Assembly (NCBI GenBank): GCA_022225965.2
Contig: JAKJXP020000090.1
Coordinates: 144,310 to 208,309 of the forward strand
Length of the DNA: 64,000 nt
From: Diatrype stigma
Lineage: Eukaryota > Ascomycota > Sordariomycetes > Xylariales > Diatrypaceae
Reading direction: 5' to 3'
The notes beneath the pieces were generated by a model. It had not been told where the DNA came from, did not search any database, and was given only the letters and a program-made list of their open reading frames with translations. Both the position numbers and the translations under genes were made by a program. This document shows positions 1-9,792 of this stretch, piece by piece; within the stretch, counting starts at the first letter, position 1; each line of letters starts with the position of its first letter.

Positions 1-198
1 GCCGCCGATCGCATCCGCCGCCTGCTGGCTGAGCGGGACGAGACGCTTGCGGTCGTCCGCGATACGATACAGGAGCAGATCGAGGGCATGGACGATGATG
101 ATGGCGATGGCGATGCAGCGGATGGGGAAGGCGGGCGGGGTGAGGAGACGAGGGAGAGTAGGGAGATGCTGTCGACGCTGGTGCAGTTCCTGCAGTAA
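1..198 (+). CDS. 3' end of an unidentified protein-coding gene (partial)
   Basis: Frame 1 is open from the window edge to a TAA at 196-198 and gives 65 residues. The peptide begins with a basic, helix-prone segment (AADRIRRLLAERDE), continues through VVRDTIQEQIEGM, then runs into an Asp/Gly/Glu-rich linker and ends in LSTLVQFLQ. The heptad-like spacing of Leu, Val and Ile suggests a coiled coil followed by an acidic disordered tail. No family was recognised and the rest of the gene lies outside the window. Codon use is GC-rich, like the real genes here, and the stop is followed by a repeat-rich spacer. That supports a true C-terminus rather than chance. Confidence 0.6.
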   Translation, partial: AADRIRRLLAERDETLAVVRDTIQEQIEGMDDDDGDGDAADGEGGRGEETRESREMLSTLVQFLQ

Positions 199-984
199 GT
201 GGTGGGAGTAGGTGGTTGCCAGCTTAGGGCTGTAGCTTCTGTAGTATAATGTGTAAATCGAAAGGGGGGGAGGGGGTATCTAGCAGCTACCTACCTACCT
301 ACTTACCCGCAGGCAGTCATGGCAGGCAGAATCACACAACAGCAGAACGGGAGAAAGGGTATTGACTAGGAGCGAGAAACCGCTGCTATTACCTACCTAG
401 TGCCGGCCAAGGGGCATCTTAAGAGATTGTCCTATCGACAGACAGAAAGATATACCCCTGAGGAATGCTCTATCTACCTAATAAGACAGGGAGCTCGAGC
501 ATAGTTAGTTGAAGTGATATACCGTCTTAACATAGCCCGATACGAAATGAAATAAACGGAACCTAGGATTGTTCCATTTGGAAGCTTTTTTTCTTTCTTT
601 CAAATTTACTGCAGTTCACACATGCCGAATGAATTGCTCCGTCTACTTCTAGGCGTAGGCGTCGCTTGTCTGCTGTATCGTGTAATTCGTTCGAACGCAG
701 TCCGGCAAGTCATACAATAGCTGACGTTGTCCATGTGTATGTAAGTATGTCTGTATGTTTGTTTATATGTAGGTACCTATGCAGTTATGGAAAAACACAG
801 CACGCAAAGTCAAAGTCATCAATCAACCACGGTCCTTTCGCTTTCGACTTCTTTGGTAGCAGCAGTAACAGTAAACAGTCGACCCTCCCTAAAGTCTGAC
901 CCCTGCCCCCCTTTATCTACGAGCAGTCACTCGTCTCCCCGCCTCCAGTATAGCCCACTCACTACCTCGACATCCGATGATTGC
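199..984. other. Intergenic spacer with TACCTA repeats
   Basis: No gene is seen between the end of the first gene and the 3' end of VMA10. It holds a G run near 261-275, a TACCTACCTACCTACTTACC tract near 286-306, and a pyrimidine-rich stretch near 587-604. Both neighbours end here, so it should mainly carry 3' UTRs. Confidence 0.6.
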
Positions 985-1991
985 TCATGCCGCCGCCGCC
1001 GTGGGGGCGACGGGGTGGATCTCGAGAACGGCCTTGAGCAGGTCGTCGACGACCTTGGCCTGGCTCTTCTTGCCGGCGGTCTGGATCTCCTGGATCTTGA
1101 CGTCGGCTTCCTTGTTGGCCTCGGCTTCGGCCTCCTTGTTGCCTTGGGTGTGCTGTTTCGATGGTTACGAGATCGGATTCGTTTTCTGTCAGCTTCCAGT
1201 TTCTTTTTTCTTCTTCTCTTCTTTTGATGTCCCATATTGATGGACGAGTTGAGTGGTAGATGGGAGTGAAGAGTGTGGTTCGTTGCTTGTTTTGGTTGGC
1301 TACCTACCTCGGCCTCGAACTTCTTGAACTCCTCTTCCTTGGTCTTGCGGTAGGCGTCTATCTCCTTCTTGGCCTCATCGCGGGCCTCGCGTACTCTCTT
1401 GGTTCGGACTAGTTCTCGGGAAGTAGGTTAGGTTAGGTTAGGATCAAGGCCCATTTCACATCACAACACATCGCCATGCTCGGCATGCGGTATAGTACGA
1501 GTAGTTTGTTTCAGAGAGACACAGGACCAGTTTATGGAATAATGGTAAACAGGGTGATGATGTAGGCGGGTTTCGACGATTCGAAGTGTTCTAGACGTAC
1601 ATTCTCGAGCTGCGTGGCGAACACGATGTTAGCGATGGACACAATCCGATGAGCGACAAACTAAGTGGGCAGATAGGCCAGGTTTCCGTTGAAGACTTCA
1701 GACCACACACGCACCTTTCTGGACAATTTTGGATGCCTCCCGCTCGGCCTATTGCGCATGGGTTGAGTCGTGTTAGCTAGTCATTGCGAACGATGGATCC
1801 GGATATGTGTGTATAATGCATGTGACACCCAGTAGCATCGTCCGTGTATGGGTTCGCATCCGTATGGGCGGCTTCGTACGTACGTCAAGCAGGGTCTGGA
1901 TGCCCGCCGAGTTCTGAGCCGACTGTTGTTATATGCATCGTCAGCCTCGTTCCCCCTTTCTGGACGACGTATAGACTGCGCATCATACCAT
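985..1991 (-). CDS. VMA10: V-type proton ATPase subunit G (VMA10)
   Basis: Encodes the G subunit of the peripheral stalk in the V1 sector of the vacuolar H+-ATPase, which acidifies vacuoles and endomembranes. The spliced minus-strand product is 117 residues, the usual length for fungal subunit G. It shows the family features in order: SAQNSAGIQTLLDAERE at the N-terminus, SKIVQKARE, the charged helix REARDEAKKEIDAYRKTKEE, and the tail KVVDDLLKAVLEIHPVAPT. Exons, in transcript order, are 1989-1991 (ATG alone), 1884-1922, 1715-1748, 1601-1609, 1308-1408 and 985-1152 with stop TGA at 985-987. All phases agree. The 9-nt microexon supplies A-R-E and the first base of Phe. The gene is divergent from PET117. 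Identity is firm; the ATG-only first exon is inferred from the GT directly after it. Confidence 0.9.
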
Positions 1992-2229
1992 CTTGTTGGC
2001 GTGTTAGAGTGTCGCGGGAAATGTGGTGGTATTGTGTTGTCGGATATATCAGGGTGGGATCGCGTCGACAAAAGCACCGGCTACGAAGGTAAAGGCAGTT
2101 GTGGAGGGTACTTGTGTAGTAGGTAGGCAGGTATTCGCAGCTATGAGGTATGAAGGTATGATGAATGGCTGGCACGACGAGGTTCGTGTCTCGGCGGCGG
2201 ACGGAGCTCTGACGACGTCGGTGCTACCA

Positions 2230-2262
2230 GGGCTCCAGGGCTCCAGGGCTCCAGGGCTCTAG
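2230..2262. repeat. GGGCTCCA tandem repeat
   Basis: Short direct repeat of an 8-nt unit (GGGCTCCA), about four copies with a degenerate last unit, in the VMA10/PET117 intergenic region. Confidence 0.8.
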
Positions 2263-2480
2263 GGCTACCAGGTACATTGCGTAGTACATTTACAGCGTAC
2301 CTAGTTCCTTGATAGTAGCCTTGCAGCTGGTAGATGGCACTAAACTGCAGGTGGCGTTATTGGGTAACAGTGGGTTGAAGACCGCTAACGCATGTGCAGA
2401 GCGGCAGGGCGGCGGAAGTCAACCTCGACGTTATGTCATCTGATTATTATTCAACCGTATTGTAGCGATTGTAGCTGCTT

Positions 2481-2527
2481 TATAGTTGACTCAAACTTTT
2501 GCATTATAGTTGACCCAAACTTTTGCA
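2481..2527. repeat. 24-bp tandem duplication in the shared promoter
   Basis: TATAGTTGACTCAAACTTTT at 2481 recurs at 2505 with one change (TGACTC to TGACCC), each copy followed by GCA and separated by one T. It lies about 170 bp upstream of the PET117 start codon. Confidence 0.85.
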
Positions 2528-2695
2528 AATCGAGCCATCGCATGAAGCTGTCGTATGTACCTGAGCTTTTGACCATGGCTTCACAATAGTGACAGTCATA
2601 TTATATTACCACATACCACAAGACCAATTTTGAAGCCGCATCCTTGTCAGAAACGGCACGGCACCGTGATTGGAACTTTCTTACCCGGACCGATA

Positions 2696-3054
2696 ATGTC
2701 GCGAGCGTCCCAGCTCACCCTGGCCGGCACTTCGCTGTTTGCCGCGGGCACCATCCTGTTCGTGCATTTCCAGCAGAAGTCCGAAAAGCAGGTATTTTGA
2801 CCTTTTTCTATTTTGACCTTTTTCTCCTTGCATCTCCCCTTCTTTTTCTTTTTTTCTGTGCTCACAACGAGGTGCTGCAACCACAGGCGATGCACCAAGG
2901 TGTTGTGCGCGATATGGAGCAGCAGCGGATCAAAAGGGAACGCCAGCTCGACTTCGATGTTCAGAAGGCCTTGGAGGAGGAATACAAGAAGGCTCAGACG
3001 GTGCGGGATACGACGGCCGAATCGCCGCCAGAGGGGACCATGCCGAATCGGTAG
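2696..3054 (+). CDS. PET117: Cytochrome c oxidase assembly protein PET117
   Basis: Small mitochondrial protein needed for cytochrome c oxidase biogenesis; in yeast it works with Pet191/Cox15 in complex IV assembly. Exons are 2696-2791 and 2887-3054 (stop TAG), joined in phase 0, giving 87 residues. A hydrophobic N-terminal segment (LTLAGTSLFAAGTILFVHF) acts as the mitochondrial or membrane anchor. It is followed by the family signature AMHQGVVRDMEQQRIKRERQ and a charged tail, LDFDVQKALEEEYKKAQ. The 95-nt intron has a donor GTATTT and a T-rich 3' part before ACAG. The ATG at 2696 is preferred because it places the hydrophobic segment directly at the N-terminus, as in the family. The family match is strong despite the short length. 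Confidence 0.88.
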
Positions 3055-4033
3055 TCCTCCGGAGAAAGGGCCGGTCCGTTGTCGCACGGCTGCTTTGCCC
3101 TGCCCCTGTTCGGGATCTTGCCCTGCCCCTATTCGGGATCTTGCCGCTTGGTGGGACAAGAGCGCATGCATTTCCTTGAAAAACGGGTTTGCGTTAGCCC
3201 TTCACACGCGCCTCTCTAGAAATCCAGCAGATCTCAGACCCATATGAGCAAACATCCAGTAATACAATCTCACCGAGTCAACTGCATCTTGGCTTTTCAA
3301 CTGTTATTGTCTACTACTACGTAGGTGCACTATAGGGACCTTGTCGGATGAGCTTATGGATTTTGTACTGCGTAAGTCTCCGCTTTTCATCCGACTCGGC
3401 CTGATTTGTCATCATACAATAGCATCGTGTCGTATGGTGTAACTGACCGGCTGATTAATATGGCGATACTCAGGTGGGTAGGTCAAGCTACAATATCTTC
3501 CCGTATCAAATATTCTACGGACCCCTGGTTGAACACGTCGCCCATGCTTGCCATGTCTGCCCGGGCTGGCTGTTGGTTCCAGACATTTCCGGGCCTATGA
3601 GTTCAAATAGACCCAACATTAACGTCGATCAAGTGGACATATCTCCCAGCTCCGAGGCGGTTCGGCGGTGCGGTGCCGGTCCAATCACCCCATGATCCCC
3701 ATGATCCCCACGACCGTAACAACTTAGAGCCGCATTATATAATATTATGCCCGAGATGGGGCGGGACCCTCTCCCGCGCGACTACCGTCCCTGGTGCTTT
3801 GTTTGTCCTCGCTACGTCTCGAGAAACTTCCATATAAAAACCCCACGGCAGTAGCAAACGAGGTGAATAGGGTTTTGTTCCTTTGTTTAAACTCACTAGA
3901 TCGGATTGTAAAGACCATACCTCTGTCATATTCGAGTCTGTGCCAAACACCTACCTACTGAAGTACACAACAACTGAACAAAGTCCCTATCTTAATTTCA
4001 CGCTCTTCGTTCATAGTAAAAGATCGGGCAAAA
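3055..4033. other. Intergenic region: PET117 3' end and SDR promoter
   Basis: No gene seen. Near 3096-3141 is a 23-bp tandem duplication in the PET117 3' flank. Near 3735-3742 is a TATATAAT-like AT tract, and a CAT/pyrimidine-rich leader runs from 3960 to the SDR start codon. Confidence 0.55.
3096..3141. repeat. 23-bp tandem duplication
   Basis: Two adjacent 23-nt copies containing TGCCCTGCCCCT and TTCGGGATCT, with one mismatch (G to A). They lie about 40 bp after the PET117 stop codon, probably within its 3' UTR. Confidence 0.85.
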
Positions 4034-5107
4034 ATGGCGTCTACGGATAAGAAGGTTCTCATCATCGGACCGGGCTTCATCGGCTGGAACGTGCTCGAAC
4101 TGCTTGCCAAGGAAGGGTACGCCGTGACGGGCTTCGTGCGGCGACAGGAGGCAGCCGATCAGCTCAAGGCATCCGGAGCCGCACAGACGGTGCTGGGCGA
4201 ACTCGACGATAAGGCGCTCATCACGAAGCTAGTCGCGGACCACGACATCGTCATGCACATCGCGTCGGCGGACCACGCCCCCAGCGCCGAGGCCGTACTA
4301 GCCGGAGTGCGGCAGCGGGCCGACGCCGGCCTGCAAACAATTTACATCCACACGACGGGCACGTCGGTGATCGGCCAGCCCGGCGCCCCCGACAAAGCCC
4401 GCGTGTTCCACGACAGCGTCCAGGCCGAAATAGACTCGGTGTCCGACACGGCGCCGCACCGGCAGATCGACCTCGCCGTCACGGCGGCGCAGAAGCAGCT
4501 GCTGCAGGCGCGCAAGGCCAAGATCGCCCTCATGATTCCGCCCCTCATCTACGGCTTCAACCCGGCCCACCAGCGCCTGTCCATCCAGATCCCGTCGCTG
4601 ACGCGCTACGCCCTCAAGCACGGCTTCGCGGCGCACTACGGCACCGGCGATGCCGTCTGGAGCGTCGTGCACGTGCTCGACCTGGCGCGCGCCTACGTCG
4701 TGCTGCTGCACCACCTCGAGGCCGAGCCCTACGGCTCCGCCGACCTCGACAACCCCTACTACTTCTGCGAGGCGTCGTCGCCGCCCGACGGCCAGGGCGA
4801 CGTCAGCTGGCGCGAGATCGCGGCCACCATCGGCCAGGCGCTGCACGAGCGCGGCGCGGGGCTCGTCGCCGACCCGAACCCGCGCACCGCGCCGCCCGAG
4901 ACGCTCGGCGATATTTTCGGCGACTTCACCGGGGCCGTGGTCGGCCGCAACAGCCGCAGTCGCGCGGAGCGGCTGCGCAAGCTCGGCTGGAAGCCTGTGG
5001 AGAAGGGCTGGAAGGAGAGCTTTCGGGAGGACGAGCTGCCTGCTATCCTGAAGGAGAGGACGGACTGGTCGACGTACGAGGGGTATGCGGCGCCTGTCGC
5101 GTCTTGA
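4034..5107 (+). CDS. NAD(P)-dependent epimerase/dehydratase-like protein (atypical SDR)
   Basis: Single-exon gene of 357 residues. The N-terminus holds a Rossmann nucleotide-binding loop, KKVLIIGPGFIGW, with G12-x-G14-x-x-G17. Next come FVRR at the end of the second strand, DDKALITKLVADHDIVMHIAS (fourth-strand region) and LIYG near residue 175, a motif common in extended SDRs. The classical Tyr-x-x-x-Lys catalytic pair is not evident where expected (LAVTAAQKQLL), so it may be an atypical or NmrA-like SDR, and its substrate cannot be told. The start ATG has the context AAAATGGC and directly precedes the Rossmann fold. It is followed on the same strand by an FAD-linked oxidase, a CorA-like protein and a 2OG oxygenase. 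A strong antisense open frame over it is a GC-bias shadow. Confidence 0.85.
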   Translation: MASTDKKVLIIGPGFIGWNVLELLAKEGYAVTGFVRRQEAADQLKASGAAQTVLGELDDKALITKLVADHDIVMHIASADHAPSAEAVLAGVRQRADAGLQTIYIHTTGTSVIGQPGAPDKARVFHDSVQAEIDSVSDTAPHRQIDLAVTAAQKQLLQARKAKIALMIPPLIYGFNPAHQRLSIQIPSLTRYALKHGFAAHYGTGDAVWSVVHVLDLARAYVVLLHHLEAEPYGSADLDNPYYFCEASSPPDGQGDVSWREIAATIGQALHERGAGLVADPNPRTAPPETLGDIFGDFTGAVVGRNSRSRAERLRKLGWKPVEKGWKESFREDELPAILKERTDWSTYEGYAAPVAS

Positions 5108-5145
5108 GTTTAAAAGGGGTCGGGGTTGAAGTTGAGCGGCTGTCT

Positions 5146-5170
5146 GTCTTGTCTTGTCTTGTCTTGTCTT
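5146..5170. repeat. (GTCTT)5 microsatellite
   Basis: Five perfect tandem copies of GTCTT, 40 bp after the SDR stop codon. Confidence 0.9.
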
Positions 5171-5260
5171 TCCCAAGGTTGCCCGGGTTGTGTATATATC
5201 CTTCTTGTATCTACTACGGACTGTAGCGTTGCTGAGTAGAGAACTTCAATAGTTCGTCGG

Positions 5261-5282
5261 TTATACGAAGCACTTCGTATAA
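5261..5282. repeat. Perfect 10-bp inverted repeat (loxP-like half sites)
   Basis: TTATACGAAG, a CA spacer, then CTTCGTATAA: both arms match over 10 of 10 positions. It may form a hairpin in the SDR 3' region, for example in transcription ending. The arm sequence happens to resemble loxP arms, but with opposite orientation and a 2-bp spacer. Confidence 0.85.
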
Positions 5283-6162
5283 GTTCGCAATAATACGTTT
5301 ATGTTCAGCGTTGAAAATGCGCCTGCCTCATCCTCCTGCTCGACATCATCTTCGTTGATGGACAAATGATGAACTCAACTCTGGCGGTCCGCATCTTGTA
5401 CCGTTAGATATGTGAATTGGTAAATACTTTGGTAATCCACAGATAGTAATCATATACCCCTGTAATGGCGGCATCTGTAAGTGCACAATGAGCGGTGGCA
5501 TCTACATTATCGTTCCCACTCATCCGCATTTTCCCATTCTCGCTCCCTCTTTGTCCAGACACCGTTGGAATGTTTGAATATATCGCTTTGACCTTGGTCT
5601 CTTGAAACCCAAGAAGCGTCGTGGATAGGTAGCCACCACTTGACTTCAGGGGTACTTTTTACAAACAGACTATACATGGCGCAAGGTTTTGTGACGAGAT
5701 ACCGGGACTGGCTCCCCCCACATCCCCCCTTCTTGACCAAGGTGCCCCAACTTGGCTGAGGTGCATGCTCTTGGCTTGGAAATAGTTGGGTAACCTGTAT
5801 TTCCATTGGTCACGACTTGCAGTCTGAAGGACGGCATGTCACGATCCTGTTGACGACGTCCCGGGCGGGGAGCTTCTTCCTCGTCAAGTGATGACATTAC
5901 CTTCATTTGGAAGGTGTTGTAGCACAGGTAAGGTTGCATTGTAGCTCCCTCTCCAGCTTAGTAAAAGGAGACATCAGAGCCGAGACGAGCTTGCAAAGCG
6001 CTTGATAATCAGCGAGTCAAGCATGGCAACCCCGATGGGATATTGAATATGCATGTCAATTTCTTTCTATAAGGATCGCGAGGACCAGCATGATGAAGGG
6101 CCCGACCCCGAGTGCCAGGTATACGGTGCATCTATACCTACTCACTGGATCTCCTGTTGACA

Positions 6163-8799
6163 ATGCGGTTCTCTATTCTGAGTACTGCCTCTGTCTTTGC
6201 TTTCACCGCGCTAGGGGATGTCTTCTTAAGGCATGATGCTCTCCAGCTCACCAGCGACGACATTGGCGATTTTAGTGATATAGCATTTGGTAACGCAAAT
6301 GACGCTACTGCTAGCCAGCCTGTTGAGGAGTGCAGATACTTTCCCGGCGATCAAGGTTGGCCGAGTGATAGTGAATGGAGTCGTCTCAACAGCTCTATAG
6401 ATGGGTCTCTCCTGAAGCCTGAACCGGCCGCCGCCGTTTGCTATCCGGGGCCCTCCTATGACGAAGAGAGATGCAGGTTCTTGGTTGAGACAGCTGCCTC
6501 AGAACGTTGTAGGTAACCAAGGCCCCTTCATCACCCTAGAACCCTCGCCCCCTTCTCCTTGAGAATGTCTATATTGTAGAGAGTATCACTGATATATCAT
6601 CAGAGTAAAAGCCCCCCCGACAGAAATTCTCGTCTCGCTTCTGGAGCTGCGATTCACACTGCGTGAATACAATGAAGGATGGATCATAGTTGGCAAACGA
6701 CATCTGGTGTGCTGTCCAAATCGTATATTTAATACTGATCCATTGCAGACTTCTGGATCGACGACCCCTTGACAGCTCTGGCAGAATGGACTCAAGGGGC
6801 TACCTGTGCAGCGACTCTACAGCCACAGGGGAATTGTACTCGCGGGGGGTATCCGGCCTATGTTGTGAATGCCACGAGCGTGAAGCATGTCCAAGCCGCG
6901 GTAAACTTTGCGAGGAACAGGAACATAAGGGTTATTATCAAGCACGTGCCTCACATTTTCACAATCATATATGACCGTCTATACCCCCCATCCCTTTTCA
7001 AGCCCTCTCTTCTAATCAGCTAACTGCTCCCAACAAAAGGAACACGGGCCATGACTTCGGAGGCCGGTCCGTCGGCGCGGGGTCCCTCAGCATCTGGGTC
7101 CACCACTTCAAGGACTTCGAGCTCCTGCCCGCGTACACGCAGGGGAACTACACCGGGCGCGCCGTCCGCTACGGCGCGGGGGTCGAGGCCTGGGAGATGT
7201 ACAACTTCATGGCGGCGAACAACATCACGCTGGTCGCGCCGGGCGGCACCACCGTCGGCGGCGCGGGCGGGTGGCTGAGCGTCGCGGGGCACTCCAGCAT
7301 CACGTCGATGTTTGGGCTGGGCGCCGACCAGGCGCTCTCCCTCGAGGTGGTGACGGCCGATGGGCGCGTCCTGACGGCCGACCCGGAGACCAACACGGAT
7401 CTGTTCTGGGCCCTGCGCGGCGGCGGCGGCGGTAAGTGAACCCCCTGAATCTGTTCTTATCTTCTCTTCCGAGGCTCTGAAGCTATCGCCCATTGCTGCA
7501 TGTGATATTTGCCTGCCTAACTGACCATTGTGCACACATACACACGTACCACGTAAATAGCAACCTACGGCATCATCACATCGGTCATCATGAAGGCATA
7601 CGACCCGGTCAACCTGACCACTTCAGCGCTGAATTTGAACTACCCTTCCCCCACCGTACCCGACGTCGACACCTTCTGGCAGGCCGTCGGGCTCTACTAC
7701 CGCTACTGCGCCGAGATCCTCGACGCCGGCGGCTACGGCTTCAGCTACATCTACCCAGGGGCCAACGGCAGCTACCGGTTCACGACGACGTCGCAGTTTC
7801 CGGCCAAGACGTCCCCAGAGGTGCGCTCGCTCCTGCAGCCGCTATACGACTCTCTCAACCACCTGCTCCTCCTCCCAGGCGGCAGCAACGATACAGTCGT
7901 CATCGCCAACCCGGACCCCTCGACTCGGCCCTTCGGTACGCCGCGCGGCAGCGGCGATGGCAGGGACCAGCCCGTCAACACGCGGTACCGCTCGCGGCTC
8001 CTCCCGCGCGCGAACTGGGAGGACGACTCCCTGTTCGAGCAGACGATGGGCGCGATCCGCCGCGCCACCGAGGCCGGCTTCGATAACGACTTCTATTTTC
8101 ACGGGACGCTGACGTCGCCGACGGAGGAGGTGGCGGGCTGGCCGGGTCGTGATAACGCCGGTAATTTCTTTTTACTTTTTTCTTCCCCCTTTCTTTTAGC
8201 GGGTTCTTCCTGTTTTATATTCCTCGCTCGGGGGAGAAACAATGAACTAAAGCATGTCCCGACCAACAAAAACAACCCTCCTCCTTATTTATGCCCCCTC
8301 TACTAGACATTCGAAGTGTTCCTCTCCCCCCTCCCCCCCCCCCCAAAAAGAAAGAGAACTTCCCCACAAAGGAACAGCCAGGATTGTTGATGCTAACTAC
8401 GCCACAGTCCTGCCAGCGTGGCGCCAGAACCGCATGCACGCGATGCTGATGGACCTGCAACCGCCGAACCTAACGGGGGTGCGGGCGCGAGACCGCGACG
8501 CGACGATGCAGCAGTACGCGCAGCTGCTGCGGGCCGTGTCGCCCGGGGCCGGGTCGTACATGAACGAGGGGGACCCGGGGGAGCCGGCGTGGCAGCAGGC
8601 CTTCTTCGGCGACCACTACGCGCGCCTGCTGCGGGTCAAGCGCGCCCGCGACCCCTGGCACCTGCTCTGGGCGCCCACCACCGTCGGCAGCGAGGGCTGG
8701 GAGGTCCGCCCCGTCGATGGCTATCCCAACTCGCAGAATGGGAGGCTCTGCCGGACCAATGCTACTACCGCCGCCGCTGATGCCGGTGCCCTGCTGTAA
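6163..8799 (+). CDS. Secreted FAD-linked oxidase, berberine-bridge-enzyme-like
   Basis: Flavoprotein of the FAD_binding_4 plus BBE type, which uses covalently bound FAD and O2 to oxidise small molecules, often in secondary metabolism. Proposed exons are 6163-6508, 6749-6941, 7040-7431, 7561-8160 and 8408-8799, giving 640 residues with all phases in agreement. The N-terminus (MRFSILSTASVFAFTALGDV) is a likely signal peptide. Cys-rich CRYFPGDQGWPSDSEW is typical of fungal members. K180-NTGHDFGGRS holds His184, the probable covalent FAD attachment site, followed by GAGSLSIWVHH. GGAGGWLSVAGHSS lacks the second, cysteinyl FAD link of plant BBE. ALRGGGGG-ATYGIITS and the C-terminal DPWHLLWAPT and DGYPNSQNGRLC complete the fold. 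Intron 2 needs a GC donor (6942). Introns 1 and 4 (240 and 247 nt) are long, so small unseen exons are possible. The substrate is unknown. Confidence 0.85.
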
Positions 8800-9688
8800 A
8801 TATGTATATATGTGGGTTGACAGACGTCTGGTCCTGGGAGAGGGGGCTGAGGCTTCGGATGTTATGTAGAACTGGGAACTGTTTTTAGACATTGCTGGAC
8901 TGGTATAGGAGGAGTATGACTAGTTAGGGACGTGTGGGTGTGTGTGAATACAGACTCAGTATGTCGTGACGCCATGACCCCACAGCCGGCAGCAGCTTTA
9001 TAGGGGCAGTTTGCATTAATAAGCCTTAAGCTAACAATTCGAACTCCTTGAAGTTATTCAAGGTGTCGTGAAAGAGTTTGTAGTCATGGCATGGGGAGGT
9101 TGGGTCAGAAGATCGTTTACTCGGGTCATTGTGCTTTCGGCCGCCAATATAAGACGTCAATTAGATTACAGCGCCCTTTTGGCAACCCAAAGTAGGGGTC
9201 TGACCGGACGTCAGGCTATTATGTAGCTGTATTGCGTCTGCGGGTGCTTCGAGCGTACTTGTATAGCCTTGCTCGAGTAGACCCTCGCTTGCATTATTGC
9301 AACGTCGAACTGCGGGCAGCCAACAGGCAAGGAGGCTGAGCCTTCTAGAAAATACCAATCGCATACTGCTGCAGGTTGCTTGGATTTGTGTCCAACGATT
9401 ATGGGCTCGGCTCTGCCGATCACCCTAGGCATTGGCAATTGATTCTGCACTTTGGATGTTACCCTGCACGTAAACGCCAGCCGGAACCAGGCTGTCTTAC
9501 CTAGAAACACACACGGTATGTTGTGCCCGATGTGGCGTCCGTAGCTCCAAGGCCGCTGAGAAATGATTTGTGAGGGGTCCTTGTTGGGTAGCAATTCAGG
9601 GGTATTCAGCCGCATATGACGAATTCTGCACATGGCGTGAGGGAGGCTGGTTCGTTACTTGTCTCCACTGTAACATGTGTCGCTTTGA
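8800..9688. other. Intergenic region upstream of the CorA-like gene
   Basis: About 0.9 kb with no supported gene. It contains the 3' flank of the FAD oxidase and the distal promoter of the next gene. Confidence 0.5.
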
Positions 9689-9691
9689 TAG

Positions 9692-9698
9692 TATAAAA
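9692..9698 (+). promoter_or_regulatory. TATA box of the CorA-like gene
   Basis: TATAAAA in the context GATAGTATAAAAAGGC, 95 bp upstream of the proposed ATG at 9793. A purine-rich leader (AGAAAAGAGAGAAAGAAG) follows. This is one of the few canonical TATA boxes at a suitable distance in the window. Confidence 0.6.
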
Positions 9699-9792
9699 AG
9701 GCGAGGCTCTGCTTAGAAAAGAGAGAAAGAAGAACAAGATCCTGGGAAGCAGGTCACTTCACTTCTGCAGCCAGGTGACATTGAAAGCTACC

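Larger units (their letters stand above)
1992..2695. promoter_or_regulatory. Divergent promoter region between VMA10 and PET117
   Basis: These 704 bp separate two divergently transcribed genes and must hold both promoters. Visible structure: a GGGCTCCA-type tandem array near 2230-2262, and two head-to-tail copies of a 23-nt sequence (2481-2503 and 2505-2527, one mismatch) carrying TTGACYCAAACTTTTGCA. No canonical TATA box is obvious near either start. Regulatory function is inferred from position only. Confidence 0.55.
5108..6162. other. Intergenic region with GTCTT repeat and a perfect palindrome
   Basis: No convincing gene. It contains a GTCTT array at 5146-5170, a palindrome at 5261-5282, and the upstream region of the FAD-oxidase gene from about 5900. 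Confidence 0.55.

Noticed and set aside
1423..1442. Telomere-like GGTTA repeats
   Set aside because: Only about four units inside a VMA10 intron and within the general TAGGTA repeat pattern of this genome; fungal telomeres are usually TTAGGG.
4298..5176. 292-residue minus-strand open frame
   Set aside because: Antisense shadow of the SDR gene; Arg/Val/Gly-rich with no recognisable domain.
5261..5282. A genuine loxP or recombinase site
   Set aside because: The arms face the wrong way, the spacer is 2 bp instead of 8 bp, and no recombinase gene is nearby. Kept only as a palindrome.
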